The notes: generated by a model not told the origin, from the letters alone. DNA of 64,000 bases from Nigrospora sphaerica (GCA_018287875.1 JAGVVL010000009.1:2480001-2544000); one strand, 5' to 3'; shown: positions 1 through 13,387, numbered from the stretch's first letter. Made by a program: numbers and translations.

Positions 1-3000
1 TACTCCGCACTCTCTGAAAACCCAATTGCGAACGCCGACAGCCACGAGGGAGTCGACGCCGTAAGCCGAAGGGGACTTGCCATCGTCCATATCGCCGAGC
101 TTCATGTTCATGCTCTGTGCCAGTACGTGCATGAGGCCCTGCTTGATAACCTCCTGTGCCTCCTCGGCGTTGCTGACTTTCGTGAGAAGGTGCTTGACGC
201 TGTCCTCGACCAATCCGCCGCCCGCCACGTCAAGATCCGATCCCGGGGGCATGTCGACCTTGTTCAGACGAGAGAAGAGGGCTGTGCGGGTCCAATAGGG
301 GTCCGCTGGCTTGTTTTGTCGAATAAGTCCGCCCGTGCCGATGCCAAGAACGATCTGAGACGGCAACTTCTGCTCTTCTCCATCTTTGCAGCTCACGATA
401 GCGTACTCGACGATGACCATAAAGTCCTTGAGGCGAATGCCGAAGAATCCGCTCGCCTTGAGCATATCGAGGGTGTGGGGGTCGTCAGCCAGCATGCCGG
501 CCCCAAGGACCGGGCCAAGGTCGATCGAGACGGCGCGCATGGTGCCCTCCGTGCTGATATATCTGGCCAAAGAGTCCTGGAAAGCATTGCCAACCGCATA
601 GTTGGCTTGGCCACGACTGCCAATGATACCTGCAGAGCTGGACAGGAAGATGAAGAAGTCCATATCGCGGGGAAAGAGCTCGTACAAGTTCCAAGAACCA
701 ATTGTCTTGGGTCGGACGGCCTTTTGCCACATGTCGTATGTCATGTTGTCAAAAACAGAGTCATGTATGGCGGCGGCACACTGGAAAAGACCGCGGACGC
801 GGGGCATCGAACGCTCAATCTCTTCCACTGCCGATTCCATCGCAGCCCTGTCGCAAATGTCCACCTTGATCACCTTGACATGGGCACCTCGAGCTTCGAC
901 AAAGGCCACACCCTCTTGTGAGTCCTTGCTTCGTGTGCCGGACCGGGACAGGAGTGCCATGTGCTTGACGCCATGGGCTACCAGCAGCTTCGCAATCTGG
1001 ATGCCCAAGCCACCTTGACCGCTGATCACGTATGTGCCATCTGATCGGAGATGGTTGCGGACATGAGGCGTGTTGTTTGACGGGACGGCATTTGGCGTGA
1101 CATTGTCTGAGTTTAAGTAGTACATAGGGCCACTGCACTCACGGCCCATCAAGTCAGAGAACGCCTTGGGCAGCTGTGAATGGCCGTAGGACTCTGCCGG
1201 TCCCAAAGCGGACAGCCATCCATTCCACCCGCGAGAACAGATTCGATGGAACGAACCAGCTAGGATCCAAGGCTTTTTCGTGATCAAATGCGGCAGGTCA
1301 ATCATGGCGCAATTCGAGGTCCTCTCTGCGAGACCTGTAGCAGGACCGGTGATGGAGTTGCCATTAGTCAAGGAAATGATGCGACCGTCTATGAGGCCTT
1401 GGTCAGTACAAGGATATTTCGAGGAATGCTGGGAATAACCCGACTCACCCGTCACCACGCACTGCTGGTTGAATGTCTCGTACTGTAGCCCAGGATCGAA
1501 AACCACATCGACACCCTGGCCATTCGTTGATCGCAAGATAGGCTCCAAGAAAGCCCCGGAATTACCATCGAGAATATGCTCCTCGGGAATCGCGTACCGT
1601 TCTCGGAGTACGCTTCGTAGTTTGTCGTTGGTCACCGTCGTGAACACCTTGGCACCCATCTCTTGGGCCAGCTGGATGGCAGCCTGACCAAATCTGCTGG
1701 CTCCGGTGTGGACAAGTACGCTGTGCCCCTTGGTGAGATTTGCACAGGTCCGGAGGGAGTGGTCAGCTACGGTCAGGCAGGTTGGCAGAACGACAAGGGC
1801 AGGGTCTTTCTCATCTTCGGTGACTCGGTGCACAAGAGAGCAGTGGCATCTGACGTAGTCCTTGAGCGAGCCGCGAGCGATTGCAAGAACACGATCTCCG
1901 ATTGTCAGACCCGCCACTTCCTCTCCGAGAGCCTCGACTACGCCAAAGACATCAGTACCCAGGGCTTGGTCGTGGCATATCCCAAAAACAACATCGGCGT
2001 CAAGAGGGCCGATACCTGCGGAAACCACGCGCACGCCGATATAGTGGCGGTCAATTGCGGCACTGCTTCCCGAGTCCGCATCCCAGGACAAAGTATCTGG
2101 TTGGCCAACATTTCCCAAGATCAGCTTTGTTGCCTTTCCTTTCTGGTGAATCATCGGCCGAGGTCTGGGTTGCGACATTTCCGTACCATTCTCTATGACC
2201 GTATTCAGAGACGGTAGAGGAACAAGGCGCGAAACCAGAATTTTGCCGTTGCGGACTGCATACTCTGTTTCCTTGGACGAAGACTCACGGGTCGCCGCAA
2301 ACGATTGGGAGAAAACATAGAGAATTTGGTGTGCAGCTCCCTCGGCTGCAAGGTCGGTAGTAATGTCCATGTCGAGTGTCACGATCCTCTTCTGGGGGTT
2401 CTCGGAGTGGATGGTACGCGCCAACGCTTGGATCAGGCTGGCTTTGGGGTTGGTGGACTCGACCTGTGAGCCTCGCGTGACCCAGACGATACCCTTTGAC
2501 GAAGCTAGCAATGTCCGGAATGCCTCGAAGTCCTCCTGTGACCATTGCCAAACGAAGTGTTGCTCTGGAACTATCTCCAACAGAGAAACGCAATAAGCAG
2601 GAAGGTTTCCCTCCGAAATGTCGGCCAGAGAAATGATTCGGCACTTGAGAAGCTTCGATAGGTTTACACAAAGAGTCGAAAGTGACGCAGGCGTACCGAG
2701 CGGAACAAGAAGGGCTGCATCGCCCATGATCTCGGTCATTGCATGTTTGTGTTTAGTGGCTGGCGAGGGGCCGGTTTCTTTCTCCGGCTCGCCCGCTGGC
2801 TCGTCTTTTGGTTGCCATACCAGTTCAGAGCACAGGTTGTGATGGTTCGGCAAGAAAGCTTCGTCCTCAGGTGAACCCAGGCTTACTCCCAGGGCCGTGA
2901 ATACGACATTCTTGGCAGAGATCAGTGGACGTTGCACAACTTGGTGGTCTGAAATATTCCATGACTCGTCTGACAAGACAAATGTTGCATGGGCCTCGCG

Positions 3001-6000
3001 AGGACCCTGAAGTTCCGCCTTTGCATAGCCGTAAAGCTCTCTTCCTGCTTCCGTTGGTAGCTTTGGGGACATGGATATGTAGATGCTGCCGATGTACGAA
3101 GGCACCATGGATTCGCCCCCGAGACTGAAGGCTGTCTGGAACATGCTGTCAAGCGTGGCCGGGTGGATGACGTGGTCGAACTCGAACTTTGCAGGCATCA
3201 CCGACTTGGTATCGGGGATGCGAAGCACATAGCTGCAGTTTTGGTCCCGCTTGCTGATGGCCACAATATTCTGGAACAAGGGACCGTAGTTCATGCCGAC
3301 CACATCAAGGGTCTCATACAGCTGCCGTGGGATCATCACTTCGTTGCAACTCTTGCGCGTGTTCAAATAGGTCTCGAAATGATGCTGAGTTTCGGTCATA
3401 TTTTCGGAATGAATAGTGGCGAGTCCTGTCCCATGCTGCTGCCAGGGCGCGTCAAGCGGCTTGGAGTAGATGAAAAACTTGTAAGTCACCGGGGCAGCCC
3501 GAGTGTTTGCGGAGGAGCTCGGTTCTCCTATCTGATGCTGGTAGGTGGCCGCATCTTGCTTGCTCATGTTCAGGGCGTACTCTAGACCATGGGCTGTCTT
3601 GGGGATGATCATGGCCTTGTCGATTTTGAAATGCGAGATCTCAATACCGGAACAGGGGCCATTGGCAAGTTGCTTAGCTCCCTCAATGGCCATTGCTACC
3701 ATTCCAGCCGCGGGATATACCAGCGCCTTCTGCACTTGGTGATCCTCAATCCAAGGGTTTTCGGAGAGGCGGAAGAAGCCACGCCATCTGGGTTGGAAGG
3801 GCACGGAGTCGGCTGTGGGACGACCGATCAGGTCGTATCTGCCATGCACCTGAAATCTGTTGGCGAGTGAAAGGTGCGATTCGTGCCAATGCAGACTGTC
3901 GTGGTTCCAGGCATAATTGGGCAGGTCAGACAACAGCTTCGGGCGGCGGGATTGGAGGTTCCGCATAACAACCCATTGCATGTCCACATTGACCCCTTGT
4001 CTCCAAAGCGCCCCTGTCACTTCGAGGGTTGTGACGGCCGCATGCCGGCCACGGCGGAGAAGCGAGTAATACAATGGGTGGTGTCGGCTCTCCAGCTCTG
4101 CATCAACTGTCTGCTGGATTGGGCCTTGAAGCGATGCATGGGGTCCAATTTCGACGATGATGTTAGGTCTCTTGCCATTGGCGCCATGAATGGTCTTGGT
4201 TAGGGCTTCGGAAAAGAGAACGGTGGATGTCATGTTTGCAGTCCAATACTCGGGTATGAGAGCTGACCACTCGATGGGTTCTCCAGTGACGGACGAGTAC
4301 ATGATGGCTTGTGCGCTTCCAGGGCAAGCCTCCTTGTAGCTTGGTGACTCCAGGTTTATATCACGCTGAGAAACCAGGCCGCCACGCTTGTGCGGATGTA
4401 GTACTCGGCCGCGGACAGGTTCTCGTGGCCGAATGTGATTTATGGCGGCGAGGTAATCTTTGGCACACCGCATCATATGGTGAGAATGGTAGGCGACGTT
4501 AACTGCCAGAAGCCTATTGAAAATCTTCTCATCTTGAAGCATCTTCTGGACGTCGAGGATCGCGTCTCCGTCACCGGAGAGGGTGACGGACAAGGGGCTG
4601 TTGATACAAGCGACCACAACCAAGCCCTTTTTAGTCCTCTGAATGTACGAATGTACCTCCGTTGCAGAAAGCCCAACAGCAAGCATCCTGCCGTGCGAGT
4701 TCTCCTTGTCTACGACTGACTGAAGTTGGGCGGCGCAAGAGCCGCGCTGATATGCGAGCTCCCAGGCGCCCTCACGAGTGATGGCACCCATTGCATATGC
4801 AGCAGCAATCTCCCCTGATGAGTGGCCAATGACGGAGCTGGGGAAAATACCATAGTATAGGGTGAGGAGATCAATGAGGGCAACCTGAATTGCCGTGGTG
4901 GCAGGCTGTGCGATCTCTGGCAGGTTGATTTGTGACGACTGCTCGTCCTTGAGAAGTTCGGCGAGGAGGTCGAATGGGCTACCAAGGTCTTTCGCCATGA
5001 ACTGGGCGGCTTTTGCAAGGGACTGCAGGAATACGTCGAAGCCCATGAGTTCTCGCCCCATAGCAAACCACTGAGCGCCCTGTCCGCCAAACAAGAAGGC
5101 AAGACGGTTCACCTTGTCCTCTGATGTGCGCACAAAACTGGTTAGGTCCATATGCTGCAGTTTCTCGACGAGCTCGTCTACCGACTGAGCAACCAGTGAA
5201 GTTCTCCATGGGAGCTTTGTGCGGCGACAACCGAAGGTATAGGCGAGGTCTTCAAGAAGTTCTGGGCACTTGACGTTGCCATTCTGTGTAAGATAGGCCA
5301 CCTGCTTTGTGAGGACCTTGGAGAGCGCCTTCTGTTCGTGGGCTGAGAACAAAAACAGGTGAGACTTGCCATCTTCTTCCGGAAGTGCATGGCTATCAAG
5401 GTGGCGGGCGTAATCGCATCGAGGCTTGATACCGTTATATTCGCCTACTTGGGAAACGGCTGGCATTGTGATATCGGGGATTTCGACTTGATTTTTGGTG
5501 CTGTGGTGAGCTACGAGGCCTCGCTCGTGGAGAAAATGAGCTGCATCATCAATGATGATATGGGCGTTGGTCCCGCCGAAGCCGAAGCAGTTGACGCTGG
5601 CACGGCGAAGACCCTCAACAGGCCAGGGAGTGTTCTCAAGAGGAACCTAAGCAAAAGGCCTGATTAAGTACGTAGCGGAGTCGAGTGTCGATTGATTGAC
5701 TTACCTTGACCTTGAAGCCTTCGAAATCGATGGCAGGATTGCCCGGAGCTTTGAAGTTGATATGCTTGGGGATGATGCCGTGCTCTACCGCCAAAATGCC
5801 TTTAATCAGGCCAGCGATACCTGCGCAGCCCTCCAAGTGACCGATGTTAGTCTTCAGCGACCCAACAAAAATGGGATTCTCCACGCTACGATTTCCGCAT
5901 AGAGCCTCGCCAACCGCTCTGAGCTCTCTGGGGTCCCCTGCCTGGGTTCCCGTGCCGTGGCACTCGACGAATGCCGTCTGATCAGTCTCAAGGCCGGAGC

Positions 6001-7281
6001 GTTGGTAGGCAGCCCGAATATTGCGAATTTGGGCTTCGGAGCTGGGCAGCGTGATACCTGTCCTCTTGTTAATGATGCGTGGATTGAGCAGCAGGCGCCT
6101 TGGAAAACGTACCCGGGGTCCGCCCGTCCTGATTCACGCGGGATCCTCGAATGACAGCACGGATGTTGTCGTTGTCACGAATGGCGTCGCTAAGTCGTTT
6201 CAAGACCACAATTCCTATGCCTTCGCCACGTCCGTATCCATTGGCCCGGGCATCGAAGGTGTAGCACTTTCCATCAGGGCTCAGGAAATTCAGGGCTGTC
6301 ATAGGCATCATGGTGTTGGGCGTCAGGATCAAGCCTGCTCCGCCAGCAAGACCCTGTTGGGATTAGCTGTGCAACAAGCTCAAAGGAATCAGGGGCGAGC
6401 CTCACCACGTCAATTTCGCCGTCACGCAGACTCTGGCAGGCATTGTGGACACATACCAGACTGGCACTGCAGCCTGTGTCGATGGTCATGCTGGGCCCGT
6501 TGACGTCTAGAAAGTACGATATGCGATTAGCCATGATGGCAATGCCATTGCCGGTTGCTCCGTAGATAGGCGAGTTGTCGGGGTCACGCAAGACAATCTG
6601 CTCATAATCTGGATCTTGTTAGAATGCTGCTGGAGCAGGACCATTGGCCACAAGCAAGTAAATGAGATCGTACCTTTTACGAAGGAGCCGATCCAAACTC
6701 CCGTCTCACTCTTTCGGAGCGGGTCACGATCGACACCGGCTGCCGCAAACAGTCAGTTACGAGAGTTGCGAAGAAGGGGTATTGGGTATCTCCCGCGATG
6801 CTGCATCTCGAGACCAACTCACCATTGTCAAGCGCCTCAATGGCCACCTCGAGGAGCATACGCTGCTGCGGATCAATGGCTTTTGCCTCTTCGGCAGGAA
6901 TGGAGAAGAACTAGGGCCGATGAGTTAGCAGGGCTATAAGAACGGTGGACACTCGCTGGGGCGAAATACCGAGTTGTCGAATGCTGCCACATTTTGTTTG
7001 AGGAAGTGCGCTCCACGGAAACAGATCTAGGGATCATTAGCCGTGCCATATGGGGCAAGTGAGTAGCCATCCACGGGGAAACCTACACTGCCCTGGCGAT
7101 TGCCGCTGGGGTGGAAGTAGCTATCAATATTGACGCGGTCTTGGGGGAATTCCGACCAAGCGCTTTCACCTCGAATCATCAGTTCCCAAAGGGCGGAGGG
7201 CGAGGTGGCATCGCCTGGGAAACGGCAGCCCAGTCCGACAACGGCTATGGGCTCCAGTTTGTCGGGCGTGGGAGCCGCCAT
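1..7281 (-). CDS. Highly reducing type I polyketide synthase (KS-AT-DH-ER-KR-ACP), 3' end cut by window edge
   Basis: Iterative fungal PKS that would build a reduced polyketide from malonyl-CoA. Exons on the minus strand: 7281-7087, 7026-6970, 6910-6823, 6739-6674, 6608-6406, 6353-6113, 6057-5705, 5646-1449, 1388 to beyond 1; all phases close and give 2263 residues so far. KS has DTGCSAS (Cys about 182), ECHGTGT and KTNIGH, so the catalytic triad is intact. AT has FGGQGAQW and GHSSGE (Ser about 590). DH has DHQVQKALVYPAAG (His about 952) and HPATLD (Asp about 1150). ER carries an unusual GASRFG cofactor loop. KR has GQGGLG (about 1840) and SSSAGIIG...ANYAVGN (Tyr about 1980). ACP has GVDSLVA (Ser about 2247). 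Only about 220 residues separate DH and ER, so a C-methyltransferase is absent; that stretch resembles the pseudo-KR structural region. A second in-frame ATG lies three codons upstream (7290). Probably only a few dozen residues are missing at the C terminus. Metabolite unknown. Confidence 0.93.
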
Positions 7282-10200
7282 GATGGGCATGTGTGTGTGT
7301 GCGTGTGCTTCTTTTGGTCTCGTCAGGCTGACGGGAAAGGGTGCTATTTGCAACCTACCTATTTTCAGGAAGAAGCGAGCAGTTCGTTTCGCGGGAGGGG
7401 GAGGACGATGAGTGATTGATGACTGGAAGTCCAGAATCGAGAATCGAGGGAAAGATGGGAGAGAGGGCTTCGTGGGAGGAGGTGGTGGCAAATGGACCGT
7501 CTTGCCTGCGTGGATGAGCAGTGCAAAGGCAGGTGGCCTTTGCGGGGAAGGGCAGGATCGGGGGAGCCGGAGATAATTTTGTTGCGTTGCTCGAGATATT
7601 CAGTTTCTGCCTTGTTTAGTGTGAGATTAGAAAAGAGAATTGATGACCGCCGTCAGCGGGAAGAGAAGATGGAAGAGGAAGGAGGGCGGGTATAGTAATG
7701 GGAAGTGGAAGGAGGGGAGAGAAGATGTTGATATGAATAGGTAGGTACTTATTTGCGGTGGGAAACTCTCCAGGCAACACTCGAGCCGTTCATTGAACAC
7801 TGTACCTACTTCCAGGCCAGTTTGAATCCAATCTGTTCCCCAGTTGGATAGCAATGGAAAAAATGTTTACCAGTAGGTGGAATAATGGGTGACTTCAGCT
7901 GAATCACCAGAGTGAGGTAATGAGGGCTGTCTAGGATGGTTCTGCAAGAAATGCAGCGGTGGATGCCGACTTACCTATGTGGATATTTCTGCTTGTCAAG
8001 CAGCAGCATTCAAGTGACAACAATTCTGTCCACACCCAGGAGAATGAATAGTGTAGTGAGCTGTTATGTAGCGAGGTGACAGTGGATTTAGAAGTGAAGA
8101 GGGGCTTGGGTGGCTTTGGGATTGCTTGACTCCTAAGGTAAAAGTAGGTATCTACCTATTGGAGGGTCGGCTGCTGAAGCATCCAAACACATACACGGAT
8201 ATCAACATGTAAAGCGGTGAATTCTGCGCCTAACAAACAACCATAACGAAGCAGACATTGAAGTAAGTACTTTTTCGAGGTTCATACTTGAGACTGGGTA
8301 ACGTTCCAAGGGATCATGGCACAAAGGGTCAGCAGTCCATTTGTTGGCTTGTACGGCACAGGGAAACAACTGAGTGTCCTTGGGTTGTAGTTCCATCAAG
8401 AAGAAAATATTGGTTACTATCAATTCCTATCTCAGGTACCAAGCAAACTGGATTTTAGCAATTCAGAAGTAGAAATCGATGTCACTCTTGATCGGTATCT
8501 TGACTGCCTTGTTTGGGCCGTGTCGTGTTGGACTCGGCCCAAAAGAACTAACCTTTGCCAAGCCGGGCCCAAGAGGTGTGGAATCAAACCCCATTTCCAA
8601 GGACGTGGTTGAGCACCTTGAAGAGCTATTGCGTTGATGTGTAACTAGACCCATAATAGCTGGAGGGAAAAGCCCACGCACGCCGAGACTTGAGGCTCGA
8701 AGCAAACCGGAAGTAACAAAGGTAAAACTGCGACTGGATCGCATCTACGGCAACCTGAGGGGCATCCTCTGGACTATACCATGGGACGTTTTGAAGGCTG
8801 TATGTGGCCGTAGATCGCCGCACCCTTGGCCCCTTGCCGTCGATGCTTGATCGTGCTGGTGACATCAATCCAGTGGGATTTCTTCAGCGGGAATAGATGC
8901 ATCGTATATGAATGCGGTGGGCGTGATACGATACGGCTACACTATGCTTGAACAAACTTCAGCAGTGGCTTGGTTATGAGAAGAGGGGTTCGAGGTCCAA
9001 AATTCATCAGATAGATGTATGGTGGCCACTTCCAGAGCCAGTTTCTAGTGCGAAATGATTATACGTTCTCCATAATGCCACTCCCATGCAGCATAGCAAG
9101 AAAACACAATGTTAGTTATGGACGTGCCATATCACGTGCAGAATTAGGAACGGTACTTCAAGGAATGGCGGTAATGATATTGTCATGATTCTGGCCCGAA
9201 ATAAAGTTACCGTGCTAACGAGATGCCGTAGGATATCAAACCAAACAACATTCTAGTTTGACTCATCCTCCGAACGGTTACTTGCAGACATGGTAAAGCG
9301 TTAGGGTCTCTATGGTTTTGGGCGACACGTGCTTGTGTCTGGGCCTGCTCCCATCGATCGGTTCTGCTGGCACGGTATCATCTCGTACGGAACTGGGAGC
9401 AGGGGTGAACGACGGAAGGCAGAGGTGTCAGGCATCATTGATAACTGCCTATATGATGAGGCTGCAACAAAACAACGCAGTTCCAACAAATATGGTTGTC
9501 ATACGACTTCACGGGGGTTTGCCGAGCTTTCTGTCAGCCTCACACAGGCGGCTTCCAGTCAAACACTGGCTGTCCATTGGAGGCAGGAACGATCTGGTGG
9601 CGTCAGCCATCGAATGAAACTGCAAGGACAACCGGTGAAGCGTCCATCTTAGCTCTTAGCTTGAGAGGCGCAACGCGCAGCAGAAGCTACAGATTATTCG
9701 GAAGAAAGGGGAACAGCATAATTAACCTGCTGAGGTACGTCACATAGAGGCATGGCAGCGCAGTGAAGTGGCTTCCCTTTACAAGAGAGCTTGTGGGTAG
9801 GTGCATTTGGTACTTACGTGCTTACCTCTGAATCCATTCTACGGAATTGGCCCTGGTCTCTGCTTTCAGTACTTGCTGATTGTCCTTTTGGATGTGTTGT
9901 GGAGCCGGATTGGGGTGCTCCCAGGAACACTGCGTGCTAAGCTCAATACATTAGAAAGTGCATACCTGCCAGGACTCTTCGTTGTTCGATGTAATGGAGA
10001 TCCCGGCGTGACAGGATTGGTAGTCGAGACCGGCAAAATTAGTAATGCATGCGCTTGCCTTTTATGGTATAACTGCCGGGAGCTACCAAGGCGCATGCGC
10101 ATTATTATCCGACTGCAGGACGAGCTAGGTATGGCCTCTTCAGCTAGTCGCCTAATCTTCTTTCATTTCGCCCTTTTTGTTTGGAAAACTGCCGGCTACC

Positions 10201-10481
10201 GGAAACTTTTTCTTTGAGGCCAGACCTCCGGCACCCGGTACATCCATACTTGGGTAAACTCCAGTCGTCTGGGAGGCTGGTGCGTCGTTCTTGATATCAC
10301 CAGCCTTGGCTGCCTTAGGTACGCACATGGTGCGCTGTGCTTCTGGTTGTGGGTGAGTGGCATCCAGGGCCTTCGATACAGGTCGTCGTGCCAATACCAC
10401 GACCTCATATCGACGTTTGGCTCCTTTTATGGACCTGTCTCTTCGTCACGAACCCATGGATACTGCCCAGCACTTGATTGC

Positions 10482-10509
10482 TTTTTTTTTTTTTTAAATT
10501 TTTTTTTTT
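10482..10509. repeat. T-homopolymer tract interrupted by AAA
   Basis: Fourteen T, three A, then eleven T. It could be a poly(A) tail of a retroposed sequence read on the minus strand, but I found no element body or target-site duplication that supports this. Confidence 0.8.
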
Positions 10510-12100
10510 ACCTCGGACAGAAGCCTGGGCTCCAATCCGTACGACGGTCCGGGAAGGTCGCACGTTGGTCCCCGTGGTGGACACTCACGACGAGTAAGTA
10601 AACGCTTATTTGTATGCAAAGTAGGGTTCAAAGCCCAAACCTCACGAACCCGGCCCTGGCCAGGCTTTCGAGCACGTGTTTTGTTAAACTACCAACCTTC
10701 GCTTCTGCGAGCGTTTGCCCAAACGTCTGCGCCCATCCGGCTCAACGGCGAATCAAAAGCATGCGGACCATGGAGGGACATCTTGGGACTTCTGCACCAG
10801 GAGCTGCTGAACCCCGCCTCTGTCCTCAGGCTACCGGCTCTGTGTGACCGAGACTTTGGCCAGGGGGTATTTTGCTAAATAATGCCAGTCCCATCCTTGT
10901 CCCCAAAGCCATCGCAACCCCGCCAATGAGCCGGATGCTCTCACGGTGCCCTTTCTCCTCTGGCCGACGCGTCGCGTCACACGGCATACCGCCAGGGTAG
11001 GACAAAAGGCAACCCTGGTCCTCGCTATGCCCACTGTTCGTAGCTTACCTTGAACTTCTAGGCTGTACAAGTTTGCAGCGCTTGTGTAACGGTAACACGC
11101 CGTCTTTCTTGACCAGCGAAGCGGGCAAATCAGATCCACGGAGGGGAGCCGTTTTTATCCGCGGTAGAACAAGCAGGCTAGGCGCCTACTCCATGCGAGC
11201 AACTATCCTCTGGAGGCGAGTGACTCCGATCCCAGGATTGTACAGTGGCGTCATGTCCTATCTTTATTGCGGAGTTACCAAGGCAGGCTGCAGCACCTTC
11301 GTTTGCAGGGTCTGCTTGGCTAGTGTCTCGGGAGCCGCTTGCATCGACTAAGCCCAGGCATAGCCAGCAATGGGCGTCCTTCTGATAAGGATAGGATGAA
11401 AAGGCGAGCTTTGTCGTACCAAGACCGCTGCTCACCCCTGCTCCCATTCCTACTAATGTCCTTGGACATGCCGCTCAGAGCCGGACCAGGCCTTTTCCCA
11501 GCAGAAGCAGGCTGTGGGGTACCACCGCAGAACACATACTAATATCAAGCATGTGGACGGGGCTTAGGACTTCCGGGCGGCCCGTTGGCCGAAGCGTGGA
11601 TGAAGGCGGCGGCACGGAAGCCAGCTCCCGTTGGCAGCCCCATGTATTTAGCAGGAGGCTCAGGGGTTCTGGCAGAGACATCAAGCTGGCATCGTCCTAC
11701 CTCCAACAGAACGGATCTCCACATGATCTGTCAGCGGCCTGCCTCGCGTCTTGTCATCGTGGTCTTTTCAGGCAATGCCTCGGCCATGTCTTTGATTTGT
11801 ATCACTCCATGCTCGAGATAAATGCATTTTGTCGTCACTCTCGCTTTGGATGCGGTCACCAGTGGATACGATGGCCTGCGGACTGCATATTTCTTCGCCT
11901 ATCGCTCCTCGCCCACGGCGGTTACATCGATGGGCGGGCGGATACAGTACTGTAGTCGTCAAGTCGGAAACCATACCGATACGTGCTCTATCCGACCCGG
12001 CTGGGCTAGAGATGCATTAGCGATCATCTCCCGGCCATATGGCTGGAAACGTACCGACTTGCATTGCTCCCTGTCGGAACGAGACCCGGATAGCAGCTAC

Positions 12101-12160
12101 TATATATATATATATGTATGTGTGTGTATGTGTGTTTGTGTGTGTATGGATGAGTGTGTG
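12101..12160. repeat. Compound (TA)n(TG)n microsatellite
   Basis: Alternating TA repeats run directly into imperfect TG/TATG repeats in the PKS-MFS intergenic region. Confidence 0.9.
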
Positions 12161-13387
12161 GGCGATGAAGACAAAGACCACCAGCCTTGGGTTGACTGGT
12201 TGGAATGGGTAGCCAGCTCGTTCAAGATTTAGGATTGCTCTTCGTCTCGGCCGGGTCGAGTGTCTTGTGCTACCTTGTACAGCACCCGTCATCAGCCGTG
12301 CCCTTCCTTCTGGAGGTACAATTTTGATGCATATCACGGCAAATAGAGCAAGGCTTGGCTCATTTCAGGGTCAGACGTCGTCAGCGTTCGGTCTGATTCA
12401 ACATGCAAAGGTCTTGCTTCACACTAAGTCAAGCCTCATCTATCCACATGGTCTCCCATGGTTCCGTCAACCATCAGCGAGCCTCCATACTAATAGCTGT
12501 CTCGACATTGTCAACTCTTCTTTCCGAGTTGCCTGGCGCACGGGATCCGGGGCGTAGTACTTCGAACTTCGGATACCTGGGGCAAGGGCTGCTGCTGGAG
12601 GCTTAAAAGAGTGCACTTCTCCGTCTCCATGTTGGTTTGCACGAGCCAAGATTTAGGCCTTCAGAAGTTGCCATCGACCCTCTACTAGGGGGGCCATCTC
12701 TCTTTGGGCCTCCTCGTTACGCTTCTGTGCCCCTACTTGTGCCATCCGTCCATCTCCTTGCTTTGTGAAGCTGCCTGGGCGGTGGCTACGCCTGATCCTG
12801 ACAGTGGCATCACATCCCATCTATTCGTGGTTACCGGAACCGCATATTCCCCCACCTGCTTGCCTCTTGTATTCCATACCTTCTCCCACTTATAATATTG
12901 GCGGGGCAGCTTCCCTTTACCAACTTACCTCTCTACTCATATTTTCACACTCCATTTCCACTTCTCGCCACCTTGGGAACGCCATCTTCCAAACCGGTAT
13001 TCGACCCTGATCTTCCTAGCCCGAGCTCAACCCCGGCACACGAATTCGATAGCGCTGTGCAATTAAGTACCTAGAGTGGAAGGTGGTCTACCTACATACC
13101 TGGGTAGGTCGGCTGGTCGTCCGAATCAAGTCAACCAACAAACAAACTCCACGGCCATCACCACGCCCATTCTAAGCGCGTTCCGCGACTTCAGCCGAGA
13201 ACAACCCTCCCATACTCGCTAATGCTGTCCTCTGGTTATATCGCACTCAATACCCATCATAGGCCTGTAAGCCAGAGAAGGAGTGCCGGAAGCAAACGAA
13301 TATTCAACGCTGACTACCCCAGGCACCGGTGCCCAAAGGTACCAGAAGCTACGCGCACAATCGCCCGACGACCACGCGACGTACATT

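Larger units (their letters stand above)
7291..13387. other. Gene-poor 6.1-kb divergent intergenic region between PKS and MFS exporter
   Basis: Holds the promoters of the leftward PKS and rightward MFS gene. I read both strands and found only short open frames with no recognisable domain and no consistent intron chain. It contains a (TG)n tract beside the PKS start, a T-tract/A-interrupted homopolymer at 10482-10509, a (TA)n(TG)n tract at 12101-12160, several TACCTA-type motifs (for example 7738-7750, 8141-8158, 13089-13112), and one open frame at 10152-10430 (minus) of lysine-rich character. No Zn2Cys6 or other regulator gene could be identified. It could hold an unrecognised fast-evolving gene or decayed sequence. 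Confidence 0.6.

Noticed and set aside
4321..4440. Extra 25-30 residues in the PKS acyltransferase, suspected as an unspliced intron
   Set aside because: The stretch is in frame and stop-free, but I found no convincing donor and branch-point pair; AT domains vary in length here, so I kept it as coding.
9801..10217. 138-residue hydrophobic open frame in the PKS-MFS gap
   Set aside because: It has no recognisable domain or intron support, and its composition is consistent with chance.
10620..10640. B-box-like GGTTCAAAGCC suggesting a pol III gene or SINE
   Set aside because: The 11-base match is good, but I found no A box at proper spacing, no complete T-arm, no downstream T-run, and the poly(T/A) tract lies on the wrong side for a tail.
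11066..11130. tRNA-like 5' half (D-arm-like GTGTAACGGTAACAC)
   Set aside because: The stem GTGT/ACAC and D-loop-like text resemble a fungal tRNA, but there is no 5-bp anticodon stem, no TTCRANN T-loop and no matching acceptor stem at proper distance.
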